From Candidatus Proximibacter danicus (lineage in GTDB: Bacteria > Pseudomonadota > Gammaproteobacteria > Burkholderiales > Rhodocyclaceae): 64,000 nucleotides of DNA. The notes below the pieces were generated by a model that saw nothing but the letters and a program-made list of their open reading frames with translations, had not been told where the DNA came from and did no database searches. A program made the position numbers and the translations under genes. This document shows, piece by piece, positions 33,348 to 42,116 of this stretch. Position 1 is the stretch's first letter, and each line of letters begins with the position of its first letter. Where the stretch lies: positions 1-64,000 of the forward strand of contig JADJUC010000006.1 of the NCBI GenBank assembly GCA_016710885.1, in the 5' to 3' direction.

Positions 33348-35698
33348 CACGCAAGGCCGGTCTTACGCTGACGCTCTGGCTGCTGGCCATGCTGGCTGGC
33401 GCGGCGGTTGTCTGGAACAGCCGCTTCGTCGCCGACATGTCCTTCTTTCTGCCGGCGCGCCCGAGTGCCGAGCAGCAAGTGTTGATCGACCAGTTGAAAG
33501 AAGGCGCCGTCTCGCGCCTCTTGATGCTGGCCGTCGAAGGTGGCGATGCCACGCAGCGTGCCGCCGCGTCGCGCGAGTTGCGCCAGCGGCTCGCCGACCA
33601 CAGCGAATTCGTTTCGGTGCAGAACGGCGAGGCCAGCAGCTTCGCCGCCGAACGCGACCTGCTCTTCCGCCATCGCTACGTATTAAGCCCCGCAATAACC
33701 CCAGAACGCTTCACGGTCGACGGTCTGAAGCAGGCTATCGGCGACAGCATCGACCTGCTGGCCTCGCCCGCCGGCATGCTGGTCAAACCTTTCCTGACCC
33801 GCGACCCGACCGGTGAGCTGGTCGAACTGCTCAGCCGCCTGCAGGCCAACAGCCAGCCGAATAGCCGTAACGGCGTCTGGGCCTCGCGTGACGGCGAGCG
33901 GGCCATGCTGCTGGTGCAGACGAAAGCACTCGGCTCGGACACCGACGGACAGGAAGCCGCCATCGCGCTGATCCGCGAGCAGTTCGCGGCGATTGCCACC
34001 ATTGCCGGACCGACGCTGAAGCTGCAACTGTCCGGCCCCGGGCGCTTCGCCGTCGAAGCACGGGCAACGATCAAGGACGACGTCTCGCGGCTGTCGCTGA
34101 TCGCCACGCTGGCCATTGTCGCCGTGCTCTTCTTCGTCTATCGCTCGCCACGCCTTGTCACCCTCGGCCTGCTGCCTGTCGTCAGCGGCGCACTGGCCGG
34201 CATCGTCGCCGTCAGCCTGGTGCATGGCAGCGTCTTCGGCATCACTGTCGGCTTCGGTTCGGCACTGATCGGCGAAGCCGTCGATTACTCGATTTACTAC
34301 TTCGTGCAATCCGGCCGCCTCGGTGCTGACACCTGGCGCGCGCGCTTCTGGCCGACCATCCGCCTCGGTGTGCTGACCTCGGTGGCCGGCTTCGGTGCGT
34401 TGCTCTTCTCCGGCTTTCCCGGCCTGGCGCAACTCGGGCTCTACGCCCTCACCGGCGTCGTCACCGCTGCGCTGGTCACCCGCTTCGTACTACCGCAACT
34501 GGCAGGCCCCACAGCGCATATGCGTGACCTGAGCTACATCGGCCAGCGCCTCAACGCCGTCATCGATTTCCTGCAGCGCCTGCGCTGGCCGACGCTGGTG
34601 CTCGCCGTGGCCGCCCTCGCCTACCTTGGCGTGCAGCGCAACGACCTGTGGCACGAAAACCTCTCGGTGCTATCGACCGTCAGCGCTGAAGACGCAAAGG
34701 CAGATGGCGCCTTGCGTGCCGATATCAGCGCCCCGGACTCGCGTTACCTGGTCCTCGTTACCGGCGCCGACCGCGAAGCAGCGCTGCAGGCGGCGGAAAA
34801 AATCGGCGCCCACCTCGATCGGCTGGTCACCGCCGGTGTCATCGGCGGCTACGACAGCCCGGCCCGTTTCCTGCCCAGTCCGGCCACGCAGGCCGCACGG
34901 CGGGCCAGCCTGCCAACGCCCGAGGAACTGCGGCCGCGGCTGCACGCCGCTCTCGCCGACATGCCGATCAGCGCCGCCAAGCTTGAACCTTTCCTCGGCG
35001 AAATAGAAGCCGCCCGGCGCGCACCGGACCTGACGCGTGCCAGCCTCGACGGCAGCGGCCTGGCGCTGGCCGTTGACGCCCTGCTGTTGCAGCGAAAGGC
35101 TGGATGGAGCGTACTGCTGCCGCTGCGACCACCGGTCGGCAAGGTGCCCGGCGATCGCGGGCTCAACATTCCGGCAGCGCAGGTACGCGAGGCGCTGGCC
35201 GGCAGCGGCGCGCTGTTCATCGACATGAAGGCGGAATTCGACATCCTCTACGGCGACTACCTCTCGGAAGCCGTGCGCCTGTCGCTCGCCGGTTTCGTCG
35301 CCATCGTCCTGCTCCTCGCTGCAACGCTACGCTCGCCCCGCCGGCTGGCCGCCGTGCTGCTGCCGCTGCTGCTTGCCGTGCTGTTCGTCGTCGCTGCGCT
35401 GCATGTCGCCGGTAAGCAACTGCACCTGGTGCACCTGATCGGCATGCTGTTCATCGTCGCCGTCGGTTCCAATTACGCACTGTTCTTCCACAGCGGCGAC
35501 GAACAGCCCGATGCCGACACGCTGACCTCGATGGCCGTCGCCAACCTGACCAGCGTCATCGGCTTCGGGACCCTTGGCTTGTCGTCGGTACCGGTGCTCG
35601 AAGCCATTGGCGTCACCGTCGGCCCCGGCGCCGTACTGGCCCTGCTGCTGACCGCCATGTTCGTTCGGCGGCGCAGCGACAAGAGGGGTGGCAGATGA
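33344..35698 (+). CDS. MMPL/RND-family exporter of the aryl polyene cluster
   Basis: A 784-residue inner-membrane transporter. One N-terminal helix (about residues 7-25), a large periplasmic domain, then two blocks of transmembrane helices. In the first block (about 250-400) helices include SLIATLAIVAVLFFVYRS and TVGFGSALIGEAVDYSIYYF, with the charged Asp of the proton path. The second block (about 640-780) includes LIGMLFIVAVGSNYALFF. It resembles aryl polyene MMPL exporters. The start at 33344 overlaps the LolA stop, as ATG and TGA share bases; the frame is open from 32969, where it reads the LolA region in another frame. Confidence 0.88.
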   Translation: MTRKAGLTLTLWLLAMLAGAAVVWNSRFVADMSFFLPARPSAEQQVLIDQLKEGAVSRLLMLAVEGGDATQRAAASRELRQRLADHSEFVSVQNGEASSFAAERDLLFRHRYVLSPAITPERFTVDGLKQAIGDSIDLLASPAGMLVKPFLTRDPTGELVELLSRLQANSQPNSRNGVWASRDGERAMLLVQTKALGSDTDGQEAAIALIREQFAAIATIAGPTLKLQLSGPGRFAVEARATIKDDVSRLSLIATLAIVAVLFFVYRSPRLVTLGLLPVVSGALAGIVAVSLVHGSVFGITVGFGSALIGEAVDYSIYYFVQSGRLGADTWRARFWPTIRLGVLTSVAGFGALLFSGFPGLAQLGLYALTGVVTAALVTRFVLPQLAGPTAHMRDLSYIGQRLNAVIDFLQRLRWPTLVLAVAALAYLGVQRNDLWHENLSVLSTVSAEDAKADGALRADISAPDSRYLVLVTGADREAALQAAEKIGAHLDRLVTAGVIGGYDSPARFLPSPATQAARRASLPTPEELRPRLHAALADMPISAAKLEPFLGEIEAARRAPDLTRASLDGSGLALAVDALLLQRKAGWSVLLPLRPPVGKVPGDRGLNIPAAQVREALAGSGALFIDMKAEFDILYGDYLSEAVRLSLAGFVAIVLLLAATLRSPRRLAAVLLPLLLAVLFVVAALHVAGKQLHLVHLIGMLFIVAVGSNYALFFHSGDEQPDADTLTSMAVANLTSVIGFGTLGLSSVPVLEAIGVTVGPGAVLALLLTAMFVRRRSDKRGGR

Positions 35699-36354
35699 GT
35701 ACGCTACGCACCGTCGATCTCGTGCGCGGTGGCGATACGCTGCTGGTGCTGCTTCCCGGCGCCTACATGCAGCCAGAGAATTTTGTCGCCGCTGGTTTCC
35801 TCGCAGCGCTGGAAAGCCGCCAGCTGGCGCTTGACCTGCGCATCGTTGCCCTCGACGTCGCCACGATCACCGGCAGCAATGCGCTGCTGATGCTGCAGCA
35901 ACAGATACTCGACCCCGCCCGCGCCGACTACCGCCACGTCTGGCTCGGCGGCATCTCGCTCGGCGGCCTGCTGGCCCTGTGCCAGGCCGCCGACCAGCCA
36001 CAGACGGTGGATGGCCTCTGCCTGCTCGCCCCCTATCCCGGTAGCCGGCTGACTGCCAATGCCATCGCCCGCGCCGGCGGGCTCGCTGCCTGGGAAGCCT
36101 CGCCCGAACAACTGGCCGACCCGGAATTCCGCGCCTGGCGCTGGCTCAAATCGCCGCCCGTTACGCTGCCTGTGTTCGTCGGCCATGGCACCGAGGACCG
36201 CTTCGCCGACGGCATGCGCCGGATCGCCGAACGCTTTCCCGTCGCCGCTCGCTGCACGGTGCCTGGCGACCACGACTGGCCAGCCTGGCAGCAACTGTGG
36301 GAACATTTCCTCGACCGCTTTCTCGACCATTGCGCCGCACCCGACAAACGCTGA
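35695..36354 (+). CDS. Alpha/beta-hydrolase of the pigment cluster
   Basis: A 219-residue hydrolase fold. LPGAYMQPENFVAAGFL at the N-terminus, nucleophile elbow LGGISLGGLLALCQ (Ser near residue 87), Asp in FVGHGTEDRFADG and His in PGDHDWPAWQQLW make a complete catalytic triad. It overlaps the exporter by four bases and the next gene by one. The role could be thioester or ester hydrolysis at the end of polyene synthesis; this is inference from context. Confidence 0.75.
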   Translation: MSTLRTVDLVRGGDTLLVLLPGAYMQPENFVAAGFLAALESRQLALDLRIVALDVATITGSNALLMLQQQILDPARADYRHVWLGGISLGGLLALCQAADQPQTVDGLCLLAPYPGSRLTANAIARAGGLAAWEASPEQLADPEFRAWRWLKSPPVTLPVFVGHGTEDRFADGMRRIAERFPVAARCTVPGDHDWPAWQQLWEHFLDRFLDHCAAPDKR

Positions 36355-37154
36355 TGCCTCGACCCTGGATTCCATGGTCCACCCTGAAAGCCAGCTTCGC
36401 GCTGCACGGTGCGGCTGCACTCGGCACGCTGGCCGCACCGGCGCTGTGGCCGTGGGCACTGGGCGCTGTCGTCGCCAACCATGCGCTGCTCACTGTCGCC
36501 GGGCTGCTGCCGCGCTCGACGCTGCTCGGCGCCAACCTGACCCGCTTGCCAACGCCCGCCGCAGCCCGCGACGAAATTGCCCTGAGCTTTGACGACGGCC
36601 CCGACCCTGAGGTGACCCCGCAGGTTCTCGATCTTCTCGACGCCGCAGGCGTCAAAGCCAGCTTCTTCTGCATTGGCTATCGCGCCCGAGAAAACCCGGC
36701 GCTGTGCCGCGAGATCGTCGCCCGCGGCCACCGCGTCGAGAACCACGGCGATTCGCACTCGAAGGCCTTTGCCTTCTTCGGCCCCGGCCGCATGCACGCC
36801 GACATCGCCCGCGCGCAGGAAACACTGGCCAACATTACCGGCAGCGCACCGCGCTTTTTCCGTGCCACCGCCGGTCTGCGCAACCCTTTCCTCGACCCGG
36901 TGCTGGCTGCACTCGACCTGCAACTGGCCAGCTGGACGCGTCGCCCGTTCGACACGCGCGAAGCCGACCCCGAGACTGTGCTGGCCCGCCTGACTGATGG
37001 TCTTGGCGCCGGCGACATCCTGCTGCTGCACGATGGTCATGCAGCACTGACCGCCAGCGGCCAGCCGGTCATCCTCGCCGTTTTGCCGCAGTTGCTGCAG
37101 AGGGCCAGGGAACGACAACTGAAACCCGTCACGCTCGTCGACGCCTGCCCATGA
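36354..37154 (+). CDS. NodB-fold polysaccharide deacetylase-like protein
   Basis: A 266-residue protein. Two N-terminal hydrophobic stretches (about 10-55, AALGTLAAPALWPWALGAVV) suggest membrane attachment. The NodB domain (about 75-255) has EIALSFDDGPDPEVTPQVL with the metal Asp pair, VENHGDSHSKAF with the metal His pair, and GDILLLHDGH near the end, so the metal site seems complete. The substrate is unknown; location in the pigment operon suggests deacylation of a sugar or lipid head group. Start at ATG 36354 sharing a base with the previous stop (TGATG). Confidence 0.8.
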   Translation: MPRPWIPWSTLKASFALHGAAALGTLAAPALWPWALGAVVANHALLTVAGLLPRSTLLGANLTRLPTPAAARDEIALSFDDGPDPEVTPQVLDLLDAAGVKASFFCIGYRARENPALCREIVARGHRVENHGDSHSKAFAFFGPGRMHADIARAQETLANITGSAPRFFRATAGLRNPFLDPVLAALDLQLASWTRRPFDTREADPETVLARLTDGLGAGDILLLHDGHAALTASGQPVILAVLPQLLQRARERQLKPVTLVDACP

Positions 37155-37876
37155 CCGATCCGATCTTCCTCAAGGCCCTGCTCGACGATGCCAGTCGCCC
37201 GTTTCTCGGTGGCGGCCGCTTCGCCTACCACTACGCACGCGGCAAGCTCGCCTCCGACTGCATCTTCCGCGAGCTGCTGCGCCAGGGCATCTTCCCGGCG
37301 GAAGCCCGTTTCCTCGACCTCGGCTGCGGCCAGGGCAGCCTGTTCGGCTGGCTGCTCGCCGCCCGCAATCTTTATGAAAAGGGCAACTGGCCGGCCGACT
37401 GGGCGCTGGCGCCGAAGCCGCTGTCGCTGCGCGGCATCGAGCTGATGCAGCGGGATGTCGAGCGCGCCCGGCAAAGTTTCGGCGCCGACCATCCACTGGT
37501 CGACATCCGTCAGGGCGACATGTGCCGGGCCGATTTCGGCAAGGCCGACGTGGTCACCATCCTCGATGCACTGCATTACTTCAACCACGAATGGCAGCGT
37601 GACGTGATCGCCCGCATTCGCACCGCCCTGCCACCCGGCGGGCTGTTCCTCACACGCGTCGGCGACGCCGATGCCGGCTTGCCGTATCACCTGTGCAACT
37701 GGGTCGATCACGCCGTCACCTTCGTGCGCGGCCACCGCCTGCCCAAGCTTTACTGTCGCCCGCTCACGGAATGGATAGCGTTGCTGCGCGAATGCGGCTT
37801 CGCCGTGAGCACGATGCCGATGAACGAAGGCAAGCCCTTCGCCAACGTGATGCTCGTTTGCCGACTGCCGGAATGA
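37151..37876 (+). CDS. Class I SAM-dependent methyltransferase
   Basis: A 241-residue methyltransferase. Motif I is ARFLDLGCGQGSLFGWLLAA (about 49-68), motif II GIELMQRDVERARQ, motif III DIRQGDMCRADFGKADVVTI, then LDALHYFNHEWQRDVI. It overlaps the deacetylase-like gene by four bases. In aryl polyene pigments, methyl groups occur on the ring or its hydroxyl, so O- or C-methylation of the aryl head is a reasonable guess. Confidence 0.82.
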   Translation: MTDPIFLKALLDDASRPFLGGGRFAYHYARGKLASDCIFRELLRQGIFPAEARFLDLGCGQGSLFGWLLAARNLYEKGNWPADWALAPKPLSLRGIELMQRDVERARQSFGADHPLVDIRQGDMCRADFGKADVVTILDALHYFNHEWQRDVIARIRTALPPGGLFLTRVGDADAGLPYHLCNWVDHAVTFVRGHRLPKLYCRPLTEWIALLRECGFAVSTMPMNEGKPFANVMLVCRLPE

Positions 37877-37896
37877 ACGTACAAACCGCACTGGCG

Positions 37897-38035
37897 CCCG
37901 TTCATGGTTCGATACGCCTTGCCCAGCAAGGCTACTCACCACGAACGGGGAATCCCCCTGTGGGTGAGGCTCCGTTCGCCCTGAGTAGCCCACTTAGTGG
38001 GCGTATCGAAGCCTGTCCTGAGTTTGTCGAAGCGG
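37897..38035. repeat. Hairpin repeat, copy A (two units)
   Basis: The first unit, 37897-37950, is bounded by CCCGTTC and GAACGGG and has an inner stem GCCTTGC (37916-37922) with GCAAGGC (37926-37932). The second unit, from about 37972, has GCCCACT (37988-37994) with AGTGGGC (37996-38002), then CCTGTCCTGAGTTTGTCGAAG. Read in one orientation each unit follows CGTTCG..CTGAGTAGC-stem-loop-GTATCGAA. It fills most of the 196-base gap before the next gene. Confidence 0.8.
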
Positions 38036-38072
38036 GGCTTGGCTGCCCCCTGAACTGAGGGTTTTATTTAGA

Positions 38073-38615
38073 ATGAACCTGCCAATTTCCGACCTGCCGC
38101 TTTTTCTCCTGGGCACTGTGCTCCTGCTCGGGTTTTCCTGGAAGCCCCTGCGCCACCCTGGCAGCCACGGTTTCTACCGCTTCTTTGCCTGGGAGGCGAT
38201 CCTCGCGCTGGTTGTTCTGCACCGCGATTACACAGGTGGGCAGATCATTTCGCAGACGCTGCTGATCGTCAGCCTCCTCTTCCTCGCGCTCGGTTACGGC
38301 GCCCTGCTGATGCGCGGGCGGGCCGACGGCGAGCGGCAGGATGGCGCGCTCTACGGCTGGGAACGGACGACGGCGCTGATCACCGGCGGCATCTACGGCC
38401 TGATCCGCCACCCGATGTATTCCTCGCTACTGACGCTGGACTGGGCCATGTTCTTCCGCGCCGTCTCGCTGCCCGGCTTCGCGCTCGCCGCCGTCGCCAG
38501 CATCCTGCTGCAGCGAACGGCGATGGCGGAAGAGAGGGAATGTCTGGCCTACTTCGGCAAGTCCTATTCCGACTACATGCAGCGGACACGCCGCTTCATA
38601 CCCTTCCTCTATTAG
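38073..38615 (+). CDS. ICMT/NnrU-like membrane methyltransferase
   Basis: A 180-residue integral membrane protein with about four to five helices. The conserved block YGLIRHPMYSSLLTLDW followed by AMAEERECLAYFGKSYSDYM matches the isoprenylcysteine/phospholipid methyltransferase superfamily (RHPxY and E..L...G..Y.xY motifs that bind SAM and substrate). It stands between two repeat clusters. A role in methylating the pigment or a lipid is inferred only from position. Confidence 0.75.
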   Translation: MNLPISDLPLFLLGTVLLLGFSWKPLRHPGSHGFYRFFAWEAILALVVLHRDYTGGQIISQTLLIVSLLFLALGYGALLMRGRADGERQDGALYGWERTTALITGGIYGLIRHPMYSSLLTLDWAMFFRAVSLPGFALAAVASILLQRTAMAEERECLAYFGKSYSDYMQRTRRFIPFLY

Positions 38616-38664
38616 AATCGTCGAGTTCAGGCATCAACCACTCAACTACCGAAAATACCGACCC

Positions 38665-39858
38665 GTGACCCCGCTGCTGCTTTCCGCCTACACCGCCAGT
38701 ACCTGCCTTGGCCGCGGCCTCGATGCCACACGCGCAGCGCTGCAGGACGGGCGCAGCGGCCTGGCGCCCTGCGCCTTCGAGACGGTGAAGCTCGACACCT
38801 GGATCGGCGAGGTGGCCGGTGTCGATGCGCAGATGCTGCCAGCCGCACTCTCGCGCTACGACTGCCGCAACAACCGGCTCGCCCTGCTTGGCCTGCAGAC
38901 CGACGGCTTCGACGAGGCCGTGCGCGCAGCCATCGCCCGCCATGGCCGCCAGCGCGTCGGCATCTTCGTCGGCACCAGCACCTCGGGCATCCTGCAGACC
39001 GAACTGGCCTATCGCCGCCGCGATCCGGTCACCGGCGCGCTGCCAGACGATTTCAATTACCGCTGCACGCACAACTCATTTTCGCTGGCCGAATTCACCC
39101 GCGACTACTTCGGCCTCGAAGGCATGGCCATGGCCATTTCAACCGCCTGCTCGTCGAGTGCCAAGGTCTTTGCCGCAGCTGCCCGCCAATTGGCGCTGGG
39201 CACCATCGACGCGGCCATCGTCGGCGGTGTCGACACGCTGTGCCTGACCACGCTCTACGGCTTTGCCTCGCTCGAGCTGACTTCCAGCCGTCCGTGCCGC
39301 CCCTACGACGCAGCGCGCAACGGCATCTCGATTGGCGAAGGCGCAGCCTTTGCGCTGCTCGAACGTGCAGACATTGCGCAGAAAGGGTCGGTGCTGCTGC
39401 TCGGTGCCGGCGAGTCGAGCGACGCCTACCATATGTCGGCACCGCACCCGGAAGGGCTCGGCGCACGCCTGGCGATGGAGGCCGCGCTGCGCTCGGCCGG
39501 GCTGGCAACCGCCGACATCGGCTACATCAACCTGCACGGCACCGCCACCCCGGCCAACGATGCCGCCGAGGGCAAGGCCGTCGCTGCCCTGTTCGGCAAC
39601 CGCGTGCCGTGCAGTTCAACCAAGGGCGCCACCGGCCACACACTGGGTGCAGCCGGCGCGGTAGAAGCGGCAATCTGCGCACTGGCGCTGACCGACGGCC
39701 TGCTGCCCGGCAGCCCCGGCACCGAATCACCCGACCCGGCAATTGCCGTCGACTACCTGCTGCATGGCCGTGCCGGCCAAGCCCACCACGCGCTGTCGAA
39801 TTCCTTCGGTTTTGGCGGCAGCAACTGCAGTTTGATTTTTGGGGTGGTCGATAAATGA
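38665..39858 (+). CDS. Beta-ketoacyl-ACP synthase (KS2)
   Basis: A 397-residue ketosynthase with the full triad: Cys in AISTACSSSAKVFAAAAR, His in YINLHGTATPANDAAEG and His in STKGATGHTLGAAGAVEA. Start is a GTG at 38665 (MTPLLLSAYTASTCLGRGL); no clear ribosome site is visible. It is likely the partner of the chain-length-factor-like protein downstream, as in type II polyketide systems. Repeat copy B separates it from that partner. Confidence 0.9.
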   Translation: MTPLLLSAYTASTCLGRGLDATRAALQDGRSGLAPCAFETVKLDTWIGEVAGVDAQMLPAALSRYDCRNNRLALLGLQTDGFDEAVRAAIARHGRQRVGIFVGTSTSGILQTELAYRRRDPVTGALPDDFNYRCTHNSFSLAEFTRDYFGLEGMAMAISTACSSSAKVFAAAARQLALGTIDAAIVGGVDTLCLTTLYGFASLELTSSRPCRPYDAARNGISIGEGAAFALLERADIAQKGSVLLLGAGESSDAYHMSAPHPEGLGARLAMEAALRSAGLATADIGYINLHGTATPANDAAEGKAVAALFGNRVPCSSTKGATGHTLGAAGAVEAAICALALTDGLLPGSPGTESPDPAIAVDYLLHGRAGQAHHALSNSFGFGGSNCSLIFGVVDK

Positions 39859-39870
39859 GCCTCGTTCGCG

Positions 39871-39988
39871 CCCGTTCATGGTTCGATACACCTTGCTTCG
39901 CAAGGTCACTCACCACGAACGGGGGTTCCGCCCAGCGTGCACACGCTCCGTTCGCCCTGAGTAGCCCACGCAGTGGGTGTATCGAAGG
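39871..39988. repeat. Hairpin repeat, copy B (two units)
   Basis: Unit one, 39871-39923, has CCCGTTC..GAACGGG ends and inner stem CCTTGC (39891-39896) with GCAAGG (39900-39905). Unit two, 39948-39988, has CCGTTCGCCCTGAGTAGCC, stem CCCAC-GCA-GTGGG, and TGTATCGAAGG. Arrangement is the same as in copy A. Confidence 0.8.
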
Positions 39989-40018
39989 GCATCAAGTGGC
40001 CCAGGAAAGGAACATGGG

Positions 40019-40816
40019 ATGAATGCACTGACCGCCTGGATCGAAGGCATCGGCTGCATTGCCCCCGGCCTGCCGGACTGGCCGAGCGCACGCGCTGTGC
40101 TGCGCGGCGAGCAGCCCCTGCTGCCAGCGCCGTCACTGCTGCCAATACCAACACTGCTGCCCCCGGCCGAACGCCGCCGCGCCAGCCGCGTAGTGAAAGT
40201 CGCGCTCGCCGTCGGCCTCGAAGCCATTGCCCAAGCCGGCGCCGATGCGTCGACGCTGGCCACCGTCTTTGCCGCCTCCGGCGCCGACGGCCACAACTGC
40301 CACGCCTTGTGCGAACAACTGGCCACCGACGACCGGCAGATATCGCCAACGCGCTTCCACAACTCGGTGCACAACGCTGCTGCCGGCTACTGGGGAATCG
40401 CCACCAAAGCCATGGCACCGTGCCAGGTGATCTCGGCCTACGACGCAGGTTTCGGCGCTGGCCTGCTCGACGCGCTCGGCCAGGTCGTTGTCGACCGCCA
40501 GCCGACCCTGCTGATTGCCTACGACAGCGAATACCCGGAGCCGATCTTCGCCAAGCGACCAGTGCCGGATGTTGCTGGCATTTCGCTGCTGCTCACGCCG
40601 GAACGCAGCGAACGCTCGCTGGCCTGCATCACCGTCACCCCCGGCACCGACGCGGTCGACACGCTTGCCGACCCGGCACTGGAAGCGCTGCGCAACAGCA
40701 TCCCGGCACTGCGCGCACTGCCGCTGCTGGCGCGTCTTGCGCGCGGCGAAGCCGGTAGTGTTTGCCTCGACTACCTGCCGCCGATGCAACTCACGGTGTC
40801 GATCCAGCCATGCTAG
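40019..40816 (+). CDS. Ketosynthase-like chain-length-factor protein
   Basis: A 265-residue protein similar to the N-terminal half of ketosynthases but without a catalytic Cys: the corresponding region reads FHNSVHNAAAGYWGIATKAM then CQVISAYDAGFGAGLLDAL. It ends where the KS C-terminal half would follow. Such short KS-like proteins accompany KS2-type enzymes in aryl polyene clusters and may set chain length by forming a heterodimer. Start at ATG 40019 behind GGAAAGG. It overlaps the next gene by seven bases. Confidence 0.82.
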   Translation: MNALTAWIEGIGCIAPGLPDWPSARAVLRGEQPLLPAPSLLPIPTLLPPAERRRASRVVKVALAVGLEAIAQAGADASTLATVFAASGADGHNCHALCEQLATDDRQISPTRFHNSVHNAAAGYWGIATKAMAPCQVISAYDAGFGAGLLDALGQVVVDRQPTLLIAYDSEYPEPIFAKRPVPDVAGISLLLTPERSERSLACITVTPGTDAVDTLADPALEALRNSIPALRALPLLARLARGEAGSVCLDYLPPMQLTVSIQPC

Positions 40817-41283
40817 AGACCACGCTGAATCGCGCCGCCATCGCCGCCCGCATCCCGCATCAGGGCAGCATGTGCCTGCTCGATGCGGTGCTCGACTGGT
40901 CGCCGGAAACCATCCGCTGCCGCGCCATCAGCCACCGCGCTGTCGACAACCCGTTGCGTGCCGACGGCCGCCTCGGCGCGGTCTGCGGCATCGAATACGC
41001 CGCACAGGCCATGGCCGTTCACGGCGCGCTGGTCGCCGGCAAAGAAGCCGGGCCGCGTCAGGGCTACCTCGCCAGCGTACGCAGTGTCGAACTCTTCGTG
41101 GCCCGGCTCGACGACATTGCGGACGACCTGGAACTTATCGCCGAGCGGCTTTCCGGTGACAACAACAACGTGCTCTACCAATTCGCGGTAAGCGCCGGCG
41201 GGCACAACCTGCTCTGCGGCCGCGCGGCCGTGATCCTCGATGCCGAACAGACCCTTCCCCTATCCTCCGTTCGTGGTGAGTAG
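40810..41283 (+). CDS. FabA-like 3-hydroxyacyl-ACP dehydratase (DH2)
   Basis: A 157-residue hot-dog protein. IPHQGSMCLLDAVLDW contains the His that aligns with the dehydratase active site, followed by GIEYAAQAMAVHGALVAG. The last residues, LSSVRGE, and the TAG stop are encoded by repeat copy C, so the original C-terminus may have been different. Likely removes water from polyene intermediates, possibly with DH1. Confidence 0.8.
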   Translation: MLETTLNRAAIAARIPHQGSMCLLDAVLDWSPETIRCRAISHRAVDNPLRADGRLGAVCGIEYAAQAMAVHGALVAGKEAGPRQGYLASVRSVELFVARLDDIADDLELIAERLSGDNNNVLYQFAVSAGGHNLLCGRAAVILDAEQTLPLSSVRGE

Positions 41284-41314
41284 CTCGCGCAGCGAGCGTA
41301 TCGAACCATGAGCG
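41267..41314. repeat. Hairpin repeat, copy C
   Basis: CCGTTCGTGGTGAGTAGC, stem GCTCGC (41283-41288) with GCGAGC (41292-41297), then GTATCGAACCATGAGCGG. The left end supplies five codons and the stop of the dehydratase gene. The ketoreductase ribosome site follows about 15 bases later. Confidence 0.8.
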
Positions 41315-41336
41315 GCGCTCCTCCAAGGAACTCGCC

Positions 41337-42075
41337 ATGAACGCTGCCCCTGAAAAACCGACGCGCCCTCATCACCGGCGGCAGCGGTGGCATCGGTGCC
41401 GCCATCTGCCGTGCCCTCGCCGAGGCCGGCCATGAAGTGCTGGTGCACGCCAACCGCCAGATCGACAAGGCCGAGGCGTTAGCCGCCGAAATCTGCGCCA
41501 CCGGCGGCCACGCCAGCGCACTGGCCTTCGACGTGACCGACCGCAGCGCCACGGCGGCAGCGCTCGAAACCGTGCTGGCCGCAGGCCCAATCCAGATTCT
41601 GGTGAACAACGCCGGCATCCATGCCGACGCTGTCTTCCCCGGCATGTCCGGCGAGCAGTGGGACTCGGTACTCGACGTGTCGCTGAACGGTTTCTACAAC
41701 GTCACCCACCCGCTCTCGATGCCGATGATCCGCAGCCGCTGGGGGCGCATCATCAACATCTCCTCGGTCGCCGGCATCACCGGCAACCGCGGCCAGGTGA
41801 ACTATTCCGCCGCCAAGGGCGCGCTGCACGCCGCCACCAAATCGCTGGCTCTCGAACTCGCCAGCCGTGGCATCACCGTCAACGCCGTTGCCCCTGGCAT
41901 CATTGCCACCGACATGATCGAAAGCAGCTTCGACGCCGACAGCATCAAGAAACTGGTACCGATGCAACGCGCCGGCACGCCACAGGAAGTCGCCGACCTC
42001 GTCGCTTTTCTTGCCTCGGAGAAAGCCGCCTACATTTCAGGGCAGGTGATTTCGGTCAACGGGGCGATGATCTGA
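41337..42075 (+). CDS. fabG: 3-oxoacyl-ACP reductase, FabG-like (frameshift near the start)
   Basis: A short-chain dehydrogenase. The NADPH loop is LITGGSGGIGAAICRALAEA, NNAG follows (ILVNNAGIHADAVFPG), and the catalytic Ser-Tyr-Lys is in NISSVAGITGNRGQVNYSAAKG. The frame with these motifs has no start codon upstream: it meets a TGA at 41338. Removing one C from the C4 run at 41347-41350 joins it to the ATG at 41337, which has a good AAGGA ribosome site, giving MNAALKNRRALITGG. Otherwise the protein would start at an internal site without the nucleotide-binding loop. It is the last gene of the plus-strand pigment operon. Confidence 0.85.
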
Positions 42076-42116
42076 GGTTTTCGCTGGTAACTGGCAGGTC
42101 TAGCGGGGGCGACACG

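Noticed and set aside
32969..35698. 909-codon frame for the exporter
   Set aside because: Residues before the ATG at 33344 are a shifted reading of the LolA gene (Arg/Asp-rich, no signal peptide); 33344 also has the expected overlap with the LolA stop.
37897..39988. GGTTCGAT-like sequences resembling a tRNA T-loop
   Set aside because: They belong to the hairpin repeats; no cloverleaf or CCA end can be drawn.
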